Shown here piece by piece: positions 43,041 through 53,100 of a stretch of 64,000 nucleotides of DNA. Below the pieces are notes generated by a model. The model was given only the letters and a program-made list of their open reading frames with translations. It did not search any database and had not been told where the DNA came from. How positions within the stretch are numbered: position 1 is the stretch's first letter; each line of letters starts with the position of its first letter. Origin of the DNA: Fodinibius sp036381435 (GTDB taxonomy: Bacteria; Bacteroidota; Rhodothermia; Balneolales; Balneolaceae); the NCBI GenBank assembly GCA_036381435.1, contig DASVCW010000001.1:1-64000 (forward strand), read 5' to 3'. The position numbers and the translations under genes were made by a program.

Positions 43041-43335
43041 GGAGAAAATCGCGATCGCTGAGACTTATACGTTCGGTAGCTTCATAAAAATCGGGGATAG
43101 ACCGCTTCAAACCGTTATGGAAATTTTGATGCAGTTTATGGAATTCTTTACTGCTTTTGTCTGCTGCGATTTTGCGGCGTTTATCAACCCAACGGCTTAA
43201 ACAGGATGTTTGCTTTGAGAGCCAGGCGCGGTTTCTGTGCCCGTTTTTAGGAGCAAAAAGCAAACCGGCAGCCATGCCGCCAACGAATGAAGCGGTAGCG
43301 ATAAGAATGGGTTTAATGTTAGATTCTTGAGTCAT
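43033..43335 (-). CDS. YtxH-like small membrane protein
   Basis: A 100-aa protein with one N-terminal helix followed by the YtxH signature GGMAAGLLFAPKNGHRNR (about 19-36) and a long basic helical tail. YtxH-type proteins are stress-associated and membrane-anchored, with unknown mechanism. A GAGAG Shine-Dalgarno sequence precedes the ATG. It overlaps the DUF2851 gene and is divergent from the PRTase gene. Confidence 0.75.
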   Translation of the reverse strand: MTQESNIKPILIATASFVGGMAAGLLFAPKNGHRNRAWLSKQTSCLSRWVDKRRKIAADKSSKEFHKLHQNFHNGLKRSIPDFYEATERISLSDRDFLHG

Positions 43336-43453
43336 AAGCTTCTCTCTTTTTTTTATATTAGAATGTAATGTTCATTATTACGCAGTAAAGTTACAAATGC
43401 TATTCGTTTTTTTAAATTAAAGTTGAAATAAATTTTTTTAACAAAGTAATTTT

Positions 43454-43951
43454 ATGAAAAATAATATGATGTTAATGAGCAGAAATCGAGTAGAGCGATC
43501 AATAAAGCGCATAGCCTGCGAAATATCCGAAGCACATACTGCCGGCGCACGTCTTATCCTTTTTGGTATTGAAGACAGAGGTTTTGCAGTTGCCCGCACG
43601 CTGACAGATCATTTGGTATTTTTCGATGAACAGGCTGAAGCTGTGCAATTGCCAAGAGAACATTCTGATGAGGTCTTTAAAAAACTAAAAGTTTCTAAAA
43701 ATGAACAGTTTATTGCTTTTATAGTTGATGATGTGATTTTCTCGGGAAAAACGATGTTCAGTGCTTTGACAGCCGTTGAACGAAATCTTCATCCGTCTGA
43801 AATGCATACTGTTGCCTTAGTTGATCGTGGACACCGTAAATTCCCTGTTAAAGCTGAATTTTATGGGATGGAATTACCCACCAAACTGAATGAATATGTA
43901 TCGTTGAAGATGAAAGAAGATCAAATAACGGAAGTTTTGTTAACAAAATAA
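43454..43951 (+). CDS. PyrR-like phosphoribosyltransferase family protein
   Basis: A 165-aa type I PRTase fold protein. The PRPP motif is VDDVIFSGKT (91-100), and LVDRGHRKFPVKAEFYGMELPT closely follows the PyrR C-terminal pattern. PyrR proteins bind pyr mRNA and/or act as uracil PRTases. No pyr operon is adjacent (pyrF is 11 kb away), and no attenuator is seen here, so the role as regulator or enzyme is open. The flexible-loop region (about 65-88) differs from classical PyrR. Confidence 0.75.
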   Translation: MKNNMMLMSRNRVERSIKRIACEISEAHTAGARLILFGIEDRGFAVARTLTDHLVFFDEQAEAVQLPREHSDEVFKKLKVSKNEQFIAFIVDDVIFSGKTMFSALTAVERNLHPSEMHTVALVDRGHRKFPVKAEFYGMELPTKLNEYVSLKMKEDQITEVLLTK

Positions 43952-44038
43952 TACAATAAGTAAGTAGTTTTTTCTGTCACAAAATTGTAGTATTTTACGA
44001 AGGCAATTACTACCAATTTTATCTTCTCGGATTTTATA

Positions 44039-44977
44039 ATGAAGAAGTACTTTTTATTATTGTTTTTATTTGCTTTAGCGGCTATCCCCGCTCTGGGACA
44101 AGAAGCCATTCAAATCAGCGAATTGCTTGATAGTGATCGGGAAATTTCCATTAGTGATATATCCCGTGTTAACCGGCAGGTTAATGTATCTGATACACTG
44201 CAGGGATGGCAGTTTGAATGGTATGGTAATTTGAACGGATCTCAGGCTGCCTACAACAACTGGAGTTCGGGTGGGGTAAATACCATCAGTGTAACTGCTG
44301 CTACAGCCTATAATATGAGATATCGGTATAACCAGTTTGCCTATGCTTTTGCTTTCAATGTGGAATATGGCAAAGCAAGAATTGACGGCGAGGGTACCCG
44401 CAAAACCAATGACCGAATTGCGATAAATAACAAATTCAGTTATTTATTTCCCAATAAAAACTGGAGCTTTTTTGGGAATATAAATTTTAGTACTCAGGTA
44501 GATCAGGGCTATGATTATGATGTGCCCGAAGGCGAGCCGCCTGAGTTAGTATCTAATTTTCTTGCGCCCGCATACTTCACTCAAATTGCCGGTGTTGCTT
44601 ATTCATCAGCCGATTTTTATTCCGTCGAAGCCGGTTTGGCTTTGAAGGAGACCATTGTAATTGACACTACATTATCCGAACGATATGGATTGGATCCGGC
44701 CGAACAATTTCGTTTTGAACCGGGCTATGCCTTTGCAGTCAATTTTGAAAAAAATGTTTTTAGCAACGTCCGGTTGAGAAGTTCCATTGAAACTTTTACC
44801 AATTTACAGCGCCCTATATCAAGTACCGACGTGTATTTTAACAGCGAGCTGGTTGGAAAAATCAATGACTTTATGAATATGTCGTTTTCATTCGTGCTGA
44901 TTTACGATGATGATTTTTCTAAACAAGTGCAGATTAAACAGGTACTTTCTGCCGGCCTCTCAGTAGAGATTCTATAG
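44039..44977 (+). CDS. DUF3078 family outer-membrane-type protein
   Basis: A 312-aa exported protein: signal peptide ending near PALGQ (about 20), then the DUF3078 pattern W-x-G-N-L-N-G-SQAAYNNWSSGGVNTIS (about 62-88) and repeated aromatic-rich strands ending in VLSAGLSVEIL, as in a beta barrel. The family is widespread in Bacteroidota without known function. It stands alone; the hairpin at 45021-45064 separates it from the convergent dehydrogenase gene. Confidence 0.8.
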   Translation: MKKYFLLLFLFALAAIPALGQEAIQISELLDSDREISISDISRVNRQVNVSDTLQGWQFEWYGNLNGSQAAYNNWSSGGVNTISVTAATAYNMRYRYNQFAYAFAFNVEYGKARIDGEGTRKTNDRIAINNKFSYLFPNKNWSFFGNINFSTQVDQGYDYDVPEGEPPELVSNFLAPAYFTQIAGVAYSSADFYSVEAGLALKETIVIDTTLSERYGLDPAEQFRFEPGYAFAVNFEKNVFSNVRLRSSIETFTNLQRPISSTDVYFNSELVGKINDFMNMSFSFVLIYDDDFSKQVQIKQVLSAGLSVEIL

Positions 44978-45020
44978 ATAGCACGCAGCACCGCTAAGGC
45001 GCATGGAGTATAACGTATTT

Positions 45021-45064
45021 CGTATTGCGTACTTCGCCCAATCTGATACGAAATACGCAATACG
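45021..45064. terminator. Bidirectional hairpin between DUF3078 and ALDH genes
   Basis: CGTATTGCGTACTTCG (45021-45036) pairs with CGAAATACGCAATACG (45049-45064) with one mismatch. It separates convergent genes and is made of repeated CGTATT words. A T tract follows at about 45074-45080 on the plus strand. Confidence 0.55.
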
Positions 45065-45103
45065 TACTAGCTGTTTTTTTACGTTTCAGCGTTTTTTACC
45101 TGC

Positions 45104-46630
45104 TTATACATCAAACTCAATACCCTGTGCCAGCGGCATTTCACTGCTCCAGTTTATGGTATTGGTTTGACGTCGCATATAAGCTTTCCACGCATCAGAA
45201 CCGGATTCACGTCCGCCCCCGGTTTCTTTCTCACCGCCAAAAGCGCCGCCAATTTCGGCTCCGCTGGTACCCACATTGATATTGGCGATACCGCAGTCCG
45301 ATCCTCTGGCGCTTAAAAAGGTTTCCGCTTCCTGCAGATTTTGGGTGAACATAGCAGAACTCAAACCTTGTTTTACACCGTTATGGATAGCGATGGCCTC
45401 ATCAAGCTCGCTATATTTTATGAGATAAAGAATGGGGGCAAAAGTTTCTTCCTGAACGATATCATACTCATTTTCAGCAATGACAATAGCGGGAGTTACA
45501 TAATGTCCTTCCTTTAATTTCTTATTATCAAGAACTTCACCTCCATAAATCAGATCACCACCGGCCTTTTGAACTTCCTGCAGTGCCTGCTGCATACTGG
45601 CAACCGCATCTTTGTCAATCATGGGGCCCACAAGCACGTCTTTGTCCAGCGGATTACCGATATTTACCTGTTCATAGATTTCAACCAGCCGTTCTTTAAA
45701 TTCTTCAATAATACTTTCATGGACAATTAAACGCCGTGTTGAGGTACAACGCTGTCCGCAGGTACCGACGGTACCGAAAGCTGTAGCACGAGCGGCCATC
45801 TCCAAGTTGGCATTTTCCGTAACAATAATCGCGTTATTTCCACCAAGTTCCAGAATGGTCTTGCCCAAACGTGCACCTACCGTTTTCGCCACTTCTTTAC
45901 CCATTCGGATAGATCCTGTAGCTGAAATCAGCGGAATTCGCTCATCTTCGGTCATCCATTCCCCGATTTCTCTTCCACCGGTTACAAGGTTGAAGATACC
46001 TTCGGGTAAGTTGTTTTTCTTTAATACTTTTGCAATAATATTTTGAACGGCAATTCCGCAGAGCGGCGTTTTTTCAGAGCCTTTCCAGATCATTACGTTT
46101 CCACAGATGGCTGCAAGCATGGCATTCCAGCTGTAGACCGCTACGGGGAAATTGAAAGCTGAAATAATACCGGTGATTCCCAACGGATGCCACTGCTCGT
46201 ACATCCGGTGCTCAAAACGCTCAGAATGCATGGTTTTACCATATAGCATGCGCGACTGACCGACAGCAAAATCACAGATATCAATCATTTCCTGGACTTC
46301 ACCGAGCCCTTCCTGGTAAATTTTCCCCATCTCGTAAGAAACCAGCTTCCCGAGATCTTCTTTATGTTTTCGGAGTTCCAGCCCGATCTGACGCACAATT
46401 TCACCTCGTTTAGGCGCCGGAACCATTCGCCACTCCTTGAATGCTTTTTGTGCCGCTTCTACTACTTTGTCATATTCTTCTCGTGTTGTAATGGTAACAT
46501 CGGCAATTTGAGAGCCGTCAATAGGCGTGCGGCTTGAAATAGTTTTTTCTCCTTCAGATCCTAAAGATTGTTGTCCTGTACTGGTGCCTAAGTTGGTGCC
46601 CTCAATGTTCAACTTTTTCAGAAATTCCAT
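45104..46630 (-). CDS. ALDH7-family semialdehyde dehydrogenase (aminoadipate type)
   Basis: A 508-aa NAD-dependent aldehyde dehydrogenase of the antiquitin/AmaB group, which oxidises alpha-aminoadipic semialdehyde in lysine breakdown. General base Glu261 is in ELGGNNAI and nucleophile Cys295 in GTCGQRCTSTRR; NVGTSGAEIGGAFGG and ETGGGRESGSDAWKAYMRRQ near the C-terminus mark ALDH7. No lysine-catabolism genes are adjacent, so the substrate is inferred from the family. Confidence 0.9.
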   Translation of the reverse strand: MEFLKKLNIEGTNLGTSTGQQSLGSEGEKTISSRTPIDGSQIADVTITTREEYDKVVEAAQKAFKEWRMVPAPKRGEIVRQIGLELRKHKEDLGKLVSYEMGKIYQEGLGEVQEMIDICDFAVGQSRMLYGKTMHSERFEHRMYEQWHPLGITGIISAFNFPVAVYSWNAMLAAICGNVMIWKGSEKTPLCGIAVQNIIAKVLKKNNLPEGIFNLVTGGREIGEWMTEDERIPLISATGSIRMGKEVAKTVGARLGKTILELGGNNAIIVTENANLEMAARATAFGTVGTCGQRCTSTRRLIVHESIIEEFKERLVEIYEQVNIGNPLDKDVLVGPMIDKDAVASMQQALQEVQKAGGDLIYGGEVLDNKKLKEGHYVTPAIVIAENEYDIVQEETFAPILYLIKYSELDEAIAIHNGVKQGLSSAMFTQNLQEAETFLSARGSDCGIANINVGTSGAEIGGAFGGEKETGGGRESGSDAWKAYMRRQTNTINWSSEMPLAQGIEFDV

Positions 46631-46801
46631 AAAATTAACTTACCTTAGATTGATTAAATTTTGGGCTAAAATAAGAATACTTTTTGTGAATAGATATTTA
46701 GTTATTGCGTAGTTCGTATTGAGTATTTTTAACCGGAATGCTGCAAATATAAATAGCTCTGGATGAAATGCATGGCAAAGAGAAATTAAAATTATATCTT
46801 G

Positions 46802-47045
46802 TTCAACCCCCATTCGGGTTGCGTATAAAACACTTGTTTTAACCCCGAATTTTGCCTTCGACATCATTCGAGGCTATTCATGTTGAATCCCTTTGGGATT
46901 TTCAGACTTAGTGTGTAGATGATTTCCATAATCATTTTTTATGGCAAAATAACGAGAAGTAAGCCCGAATGGGTTTAAATATGAATAGCTCCGGATGAAG
47001 TCCGGTGATTTAAAAACAGAAAATGATCACCCCGGAGGGGTTGAA
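46802..47045. repeat. Two opposed members of the AACCCC/AATCCC repeat family in a gene-free spacer
   Basis: The 471-bp spacer (46631-47101) has no credible gene. A forward member (46802-46902) holds AACCCCCATTCGGGTT, CCCCGAAT, GGCTATTCATGTTGAATCCC and TTTGGGATT. An inverted member (46963-47045) holds GCCCGAATGGGTTT, ATGAATAGCTCCGGATG and CACCCCGGAGGGGTTGAA. Together they form one large palindrome. The same family is at 425-514 and 24351-24440. The start of the spacer has TTGCGTAGTTCGTATTGAG words. Confidence 0.7.
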
Positions 47046-47101
47046 TAGGAAAGGCTATTTCAACTGGTAGATTAAAAGTGATTTTTCTAAAATTAGATTG
47101 A

Positions 47102-47896
47102 ATGAATCTCAAACCCATTTCGAATCGCCAACTTACTCTGCTTCGAAAATTGAACCGTAAAAAGTACCGCCAAAAAGAGCAGCTTTTTCTCCTGGAGGGG
47201 GCGCGGTCTGTTCAACAGGTTCTGGAGAATGATTTGTTAAAGGTAAAAGCTCTTTTTTTTGATGATGAGAAAGAGTACTGGAATCAAAAAGAGTGGCAAG
47301 CTTTCACGAAAACAGTTGATCCATTTCTAATTTCGAGTGATGAATTTCTTGAAGTCACCGATACTAATCATCCTCAGGGAGTGTTGGCGCTGTGTTTTAT
47401 GCCTGAAGAATCACCTATTGAAAGACTAATTGACCAAAGCGGGTTGATGGTAGCCCTGGATGGAATTCAAGACCCGGGTAATGTCGGAACGATCATCCGA
47501 ACGGCTTCATGGTTTGGAGCCGCCGGAGTATTATCAGGAAAGGGAACGGTAGACCTTTTCCATCCCAAAGTAGTGCGCAGTACCGCCGGTGCTACAGGCA
47601 GTATTCCTCATCGAAGCGGAGATTTGAATGAAATGCTGACAAAGTTTGAACAGGCAGGCTGGCAGGTTTTCTTGCTTGATGCCGGCAGAGATTCCGTTTC
47701 TTTTTCAGAGATAAAATCTATAGAAAAAGCCGTAATTGTAGTGGGGAATGAAGCACATGGATTGAGTTCTGAAACCGTTACAGAAAGCCGGCAAAAAGTT
47801 AAAATTTCATCACCCGGGGATAACCGAGATGTGGAAAGTCTGAATGCTGCCATTGCCGCTTCAATCGCTCTTTACGACTTGTCGGGAAAGTTATAG
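47102..47896 (+). CDS. SpoU/TrmH-family RNA 2'-O-ribose methyltransferase
   Basis: A 264-aa SPOUT methyltransferase acting on rRNA or tRNA. The N-terminal L30e-like substrate-binding part is followed by the trefoil-knot motifs DGIQDPGNVGTIIRTASWFGA, VVGNEAHGLS and SLNAAIAASIALYDL, the SAM site. The target nucleotide is not shown. ATG start. A perfect inverted repeat follows and probably ends transcription. Confidence 0.9.
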   Translation: MNLKPISNRQLTLLRKLNRKKYRQKEQLFLLEGARSVQQVLENDLLKVKALFFDDEKEYWNQKEWQAFTKTVDPFLISSDEFLEVTDTNHPQGVLALCFMPEESPIERLIDQSGLMVALDGIQDPGNVGTIIRTASWFGAAGVLSGKGTVDLFHPKVVRSTAGATGSIPHRSGDLNEMLTKFEQAGWQVFLLDAGRDSVSFSEIKSIEKAVIVVGNEAHGLSSETVTESRQKVKISSPGDNRDVESLNAAIAASIALYDLSGKL

Positions 47897-47958
47897 CCGC
47901 AGATTTACGCGGATTTAAACGGATTTTATCTGCGCCTATCCGTGAAAATCTGCGGCTA
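47894..47958. terminator. Palindrome TAGCCGCAGATTT between convergent genes
   Basis: TAGCCGCAGATTT (47894-47906) and AAATCTGCGGCTA (47946-47958) form a perfect 13-bp pair, with more ACGCGGATT/ATCCGT pairing inside. The TAG stop of the methyltransferase gene lies in the left arm. It likely acts as a terminator in both directions and belongs to the GCGGATT word family. Confidence 0.6.
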
Positions 47959-47964
47959 AATTGC

Positions 47965-49197
47965 TCATATATTTTGAGCAGCAATCCAGCCGGTGGTCCA
48001 TGCTGATTGAAAGTTATAGCCTCCGGTGATACCGTCAATATTCAGCACTTCTCCCGCAAAATAAATATTGGGACAAATCTTACTTTCCATTGTACCCATG
48101 TTTACTTCGCGGAGCGGTATTCCGCCGCTGGTTACAAATTCTTCTTTATACGTCGTTTTGCCCTGAATTTCATAGCTTGCATTCGTCAGTTCTTCGGCTA
48201 AATGATGAACTTCTTTATTCGATAACTCCGCCCACCGGTTTTTTTCCGAAATATCTGCCAGTTTCAAAAAACGTTTCCATAAGCGGTTGGCAATCGGCAA
48301 TTCATCTTGCTTGATAACCATTTTCCGGGCATTATGCTTACGCAACCCGGTAAGAGCTTCCCGAACCTGTTGCTCGTTTTTAGGGTGCAGCCAATTTATG
48401 CGAACAGTAAAACGGTACTCCTGATCATATAAATAGCGTGCAGCCCATGATGAAGTTTTTAACACGGCAGGACCGCTTAGTCCCCAATGCGTGATGAGCA
48501 CTGGCCCTGTATGTTCAAAGTTGGTTCCTTCAATCGAAACGGAAGCTTTTTCTACCGAAATTCCCGCCAGATCTTTAAAAACTTTATTTCGAAAATTAAA
48601 GGTAAATAAAGATGGAACCGGATCAACCACAGAATGATTTAGTTCCCTGAGCCAGTCATAATTAGTTGCGCGGTTTGATCCCCCCGCTGCAATGACGACC
48701 GCATCACAAACGACAGCTTCACCATTTCGGAGGGATAGCTCGTATTGTGCTTTTTTATGTGCATTTATGGCATCAACGCGGGTTTTGGTGCGTACTTCAA
48801 CCCCGTGTTTTTTAGCTTCATGTTTCAGGCAATTAATGATAGTTGATGAATCATCCGTAACGGGAAACATGCGTCCGTCGCTTTCAGTTTTCAGCTTTAC
48901 CCCGCGTTCTTCAAACCATTGTACAGTATCTTCAGCCTGAAATTGTTCAAATGTCCAGCGCAGTTCTTTCGCACCTCTGGGATAAGCCCGGGATAAAACT
49001 TCCGGATCAAAGCAATGGTGAGTCACATTACAGCGTCCGCCACCGGATATTCGAACCTTCGACAAAACTTCCCGGCTTTTTTCAAAAATAATTACATGAC
49101 ATTCAGGATGAAGGCGAGCTGCATTTACCGCCGCAAAAAAGCCCGCAGCGCCACCGCCCACAATGCCTAATGTTTTTCCTGAACTTTTTCTTTCCAA
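47965..49197 (-). CDS. BaiN/HI0933-family flavoprotein oxidoreductase
   Basis: A 410-aa FAD-dependent protein: the dinucleotide motif GGGAAGFFAAVNAARL (about 13-28), EKSREVLSKVRISGGGRCNVTHH typical of the YhiN/BaiN family, and the C-terminal FAGEVLNIDGITGGYNFQSAWTTGW. Physiological substrates are mostly unknown. It begins at TTG (49197); there is no near in-frame ATG. murI lies 46 bp upstream on the same strand, so they may be cotranscribed. Confidence 0.88.
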   Translation of the reverse strand: MERKSSGKTLGIVGGGAAGFFAAVNAARLHPECHVIIFEKSREVLSKVRISGGGRCNVTHHCFDPEVLSRAYPRGAKELRWTFEQFQAEDTVQWFEERGVKLKTESDGRMFPVTDDSSTIINCLKHEAKKHGVEVRTKTRVDAINAHKKAQYELSLRNGEAVVCDAVVIAAGGSNRATNYDWLRELNHSVVDPVPSLFTFNFRNKVFKDLAGISVEKASVSIEGTNFEHTGPVLITHWGLSGPAVLKTSSWAARYLYDQEYRFTVRINWLHPKNEQQVREALTGLRKHNARKMVIKQDELPIANRLWKRFLKLADISEKNRWAELSNKEVHHLAEELTNASYEIQGKTTYKEEFVTSGGIPLREVNMGTMESKICPNIYFAGEVLNIDGITGGYNFQSAWTTGWIAAQNI

Positions 49198-49243
49198 ATC
49201 AATATCAGTTTTGATCAGTGCCCCGATGTTTCGGGGTGGCTAA

Positions 49244-50056
49244 TTACCCTTTCAATTGTGCAATATGAACGTTCGAAACTTGTGTTCCCAGAAACCGTTC
49301 AGCCAGTTCCTGAAAACGCTGGGGACGATCACTTACAAAGCAGTTGAATTCAGGAGATGAGGCATCATTCAGAAGTTTGTCTTTGGCCAGTTTGTCTTTG
49401 GCCATTTCTGCAATAGAAAGGGCTGAATCCACAATTTCAATAGTCGAGCTGTGAAGTGTCTTTTTTATAGTGGATTTAAACAACGGGTAGTGGGTGCAAC
49501 CGAGAATGAGACTATCAATATCAGAGCCCTCAAATTTTTGAAGGTACTCATGTACCACCTGTTTAGCGATGTCATTGTCGGTCCATCCTTCTTCAGCCAA
49601 TGGGACCAGCAGGGGACAAGCTTCGGAGATAACTTCTATGCCGCCGTTATATTTTAGAATCGCATTTTCATAAGCCTTCGAGCCGATGGTAGCAAGCGTG
49701 CCGATCACCCCGATTTTCTTATGATGTGGAAACTGCATGGCAGCATGAGTTCCGGCTGTAATTACGTCTAAAACAGGGATATTACCGGCTGCTTTGAGAA
49801 TTTCATTACGGGCTGAAGCGGAAACCGTATTACAGGCGATGAGAATCATTTTTACATCGCGGTCCATCAGAAAATCGGTAATCTGAAGGGCATATCCCCG
49901 TACTGTTTCTTCCGATTTTATTCCATAAGGCACACGGGCTGTATCACCAAAGTAAACAATATTTTCATTAGGCAGGGCTTCACGAACCGCCTTTACCACA
50001 GTGAGTCCGCCAATACCGGAGTCAAAAATGCCAATGGGTGCTTTTTTGTCGCTCAT
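49244..50056 (-). CDS. murI: Glutamate racemase
   Basis: Supplies D-glutamate for peptidoglycan. The 270-aa protein has the two catalytic cysteines, Cys75 in IACNTVSA and Cys187 in GCTHYPL (with His189), plus IFDSGIGGLTV at the N-terminus and YFGDTARVPYG. ATG start, two-way spacer of AT-rich words upstream. Confidence 0.96.
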   Translation of the reverse strand: MSDKKAPIGIFDSGIGGLTVVKAVREALPNENIVYFGDTARVPYGIKSEETVRGYALQITDFLMDRDVKMILIACNTVSASARNEILKAAGNIPVLDVITAGTHAAMQFPHHKKIGVIGTLATIGSKAYENAILKYNGGIEVISEACPLLVPLAEEGWTDNDIAKQVVHEYLQKFEGSDIDSLILGCTHYPLFKSTIKKTLHSSTIEIVDSALSIAEMAKDKLAKDKLLNDASSPEFNCFVSDRPQRFQELAERFLGTQVSNVHIAQLKG

Positions 50057-50157
50057 CCAAATTTAAAGGGTCGATTAAAAAAATATTTGCTGAAAAGTAG
50101 AGCATTTAAATTAAAAATGAAGAATTAAAAGTTAAAAACTGCCTTAAATTCTTAATT

Positions 50158-53100
50158 CTAATTAAGCCTTCTCGCCAGTACTACTGTTTTTTTGAATGCT
50201 TTGTTTTTGCCGGTAGTACTGTTATAGGCTTCGAAGACAACGATGTAAATACCAATGCGATTTCGGCTGCCGTCACTTTTTCGCCCGTCCCAGATAAGCG
50301 TGCCTTCGAAGCCCGCCTGTTTGCCATCGGCTAGTTCTGTAATAAATCGTCCATAGCGGTCATAAATTTGAACTTTAAGCAGGTAATCAGGCTGATCTAA
50401 CTTGTAATTGACGAACAGGTTATCTTCGTAGCCATCTCCATCGGGCGAAAAGGGGTTGGGTGAGAAACTAATTCCCACTTCTCTTCTGCTTTCAATATTT
50501 GCCTGATAAATAGAGTTCTCGGCATTCGGAGTGCCGCCTTTGGGATGAACGCTGGAGCTCCAGTTGGATTTGTCGTTACTGTTGCCGACCGGCGATATTC
50601 GCTCAAGTGCGATACCACGACTGTCAATCAGGTTAGGGTTCTGCCAGCTTTCATCGTAAAAAACGGAGTCGATCGTAGTGCCGCTGCTGTCGGCGATAAA
50701 AATGGCATCGCCGGTGGAGGCAAGGCTGAGGGTGGAACGATCAATACGAATTACCGACCGTTTTAGAGGGGCTTCAAGATCAAAAAAGTGAGCTATTTTG
50801 CTTCGTTCAAAAATGGATGTTTCATCTGCGTAAATAAGTACTACGCCTTTTGGCGGTACCCATTTTGCAGCTGTCGTTACGGGCTGTAATGTACGAAGGT
50901 TTCCATCTTCATCGGGCGCATCATGCAGTACAATCCCTTCAAGAGAAATGGCATAATCGCGCGTGTTTCGCAATTCAATATATTCGCTTTGGTCGGCTTG
51001 GTTATCATCAGAATCATTCAGGGGATTGTACATGACTTCATTAATAACAAGATCAGAAGGGCGCAAAGGTTGAGCGACGGCAATTTCAGATTTTGATGCC
51101 CGGTTTCCTTTTACATCGGTTAGGTTTAAGACGGTGATTTTTGTAGCCGGAGCGCTGATTTCAGCGGGCAGGTTTTCAAGAGTAATGGCGTTCGCCTTAG
51201 TGGAATCGAATGAAGTTACGGAAAGCGGATGTCCATTTATCAAAAATTTAACATCACCAGTCAGTTGAATAAATTCGCTGAATTGTACTTCAGTTTGTCC
51301 GTTTGGCAATGCTTTTGCGAAAATAGCTTTTGGTGGATTTTTATCAGGCTCAAAACTATAATTTTCTACACCGGCAGAATTTCCAGCCGGACTTAAATTT
51401 GGTTTCCAATTCGATGCATCATTCGAAGCAGCCAGGGGATCTTTTCGCTCTAACGAAATGCCGCTTGCAATGCCCCAACTTTGTGAATAGAAAAGGGAAT
51501 CTATGGTAATACCGCCCTCATTTTGCAGATAGATAGCATCCCCGCTGTTATTAAGAGCCGGAAAATCAGAAAGGACAAGGGCATTGCTTTTGCTCGCTGC
51601 AAAGCTGTTGCTTTCGGTTATAATAAGATAGCTGTTACCCTGCAGCTGAACATTTTCACCAACAGAAACTTTGTTACTCGAATCACCGATATACCAGTTG
51701 CTGAGATCAAAATTTTTATCGGTTGTATTATAAATTTCCACGAATTCCGCTCCGCCGTCATACAAAAATTCGTTGATTACAATATCACCACGCTTTGCTT
51801 TTTCTATTTTAAAATACTCGACTTTTTTGCTTGCCGAAGCAAGTATATTCCCAAAAATATCGGATATATTCGAGACGGTAACTTCATAGGTTTGACCTGA
51901 TATCAATCCTTCATTTAAAAAAAGCGTAACACTGTCTTTGTGAGCAGAGATTAACTGAACACTGCGGGGTGGAGTGATAGCATAATTCGAAAGATTTGTA
52001 GCGGTAGATGCGGTGATGTTTTCAGAGAAAATGAGCCGCAAAGTAGATGCATCAACCATAAAAAGCCGGGTAAGGGCCGGAGGCTCCTGATCGACAGTCA
52101 CTTCGTTGGCTAATCCCGGTGTTCCGGTTCCATTTGGAGACTCCCCCCAGTTTTCTTTAAAAGTGCCTGGAGCGGAGAGTGAGCGCCGTTCCAATGCCAC
52201 ATTTTCGCCGCCCCAATCGGGAGTGTAGGAGAGAGAATCGACTGTAGTTCCGGTATTGGAGATCAGGCGGATGGTATCGCCGCCGTTATTAAAAGCGGGC
52301 AAATTATTCTGTAAATAGGGGCGAGGTCCGAATAGACGATAAAGCGCCGCGGTGTCGGATGAGAGGACAAGAAAGCCTTTTGGTGAAAGCACGGCAGGAC
52401 TGGCATTCAGCAATTCGAAATCAACCTCATCACCTATTTCCCATCCGGAAAGATTCAGGTATTTATTACTTGTGTTGATGATTTCCACGTATTCTTGTAG
52501 ATCCGGCAGGTCTGAAGGCGGGTCATACATGACTTCATTGATTTTAACATCACCGAGGTCAAAAGCCCCGAAAATGATAAAGGTTTTGTTTGCAGGCTGA
52601 AGCTGATTACCGGCAAAATCACTTATCCCATTAACTGAAAGTTTATATTGGTCGGATGGAAGCGCTTTGGTAAAGTGAATTCGGATGGTGTCAACGGCCG
52701 TGAATTCGAGTGAGGAAAGCTCCACAGAACCATCGTTCAATACAAAATCATCCCGTGAAACAGTAGAGGAATCATAGGCGCGGTTAAAAACTACATCAAC
52801 GAAACTTTCACTTGAGGAAATAATATCGGTTATGGCAAAAGGCGGGAAGTCAACTTTAAAATCAAAGAAAAAATTATCGGCGCGGGTTGAGGTATATTCA
52901 ACCAAAACCCCAGAATAAGAGCCTGAGGTATATGTGTTGTCTGTAACAGTCAGCCCTGAATTATAAAGTATTCCGTCGTAGTCTTTGCCTACTTCAATCT
53001 GCCATTCGCCCATCGAGCTGCGAGTAACTTTCACCCGATAACCTGTTTCGTTGTTTTTGATAATTGTAGTATCAGAAAGAATAGTTGTAGCTGAACCGGC

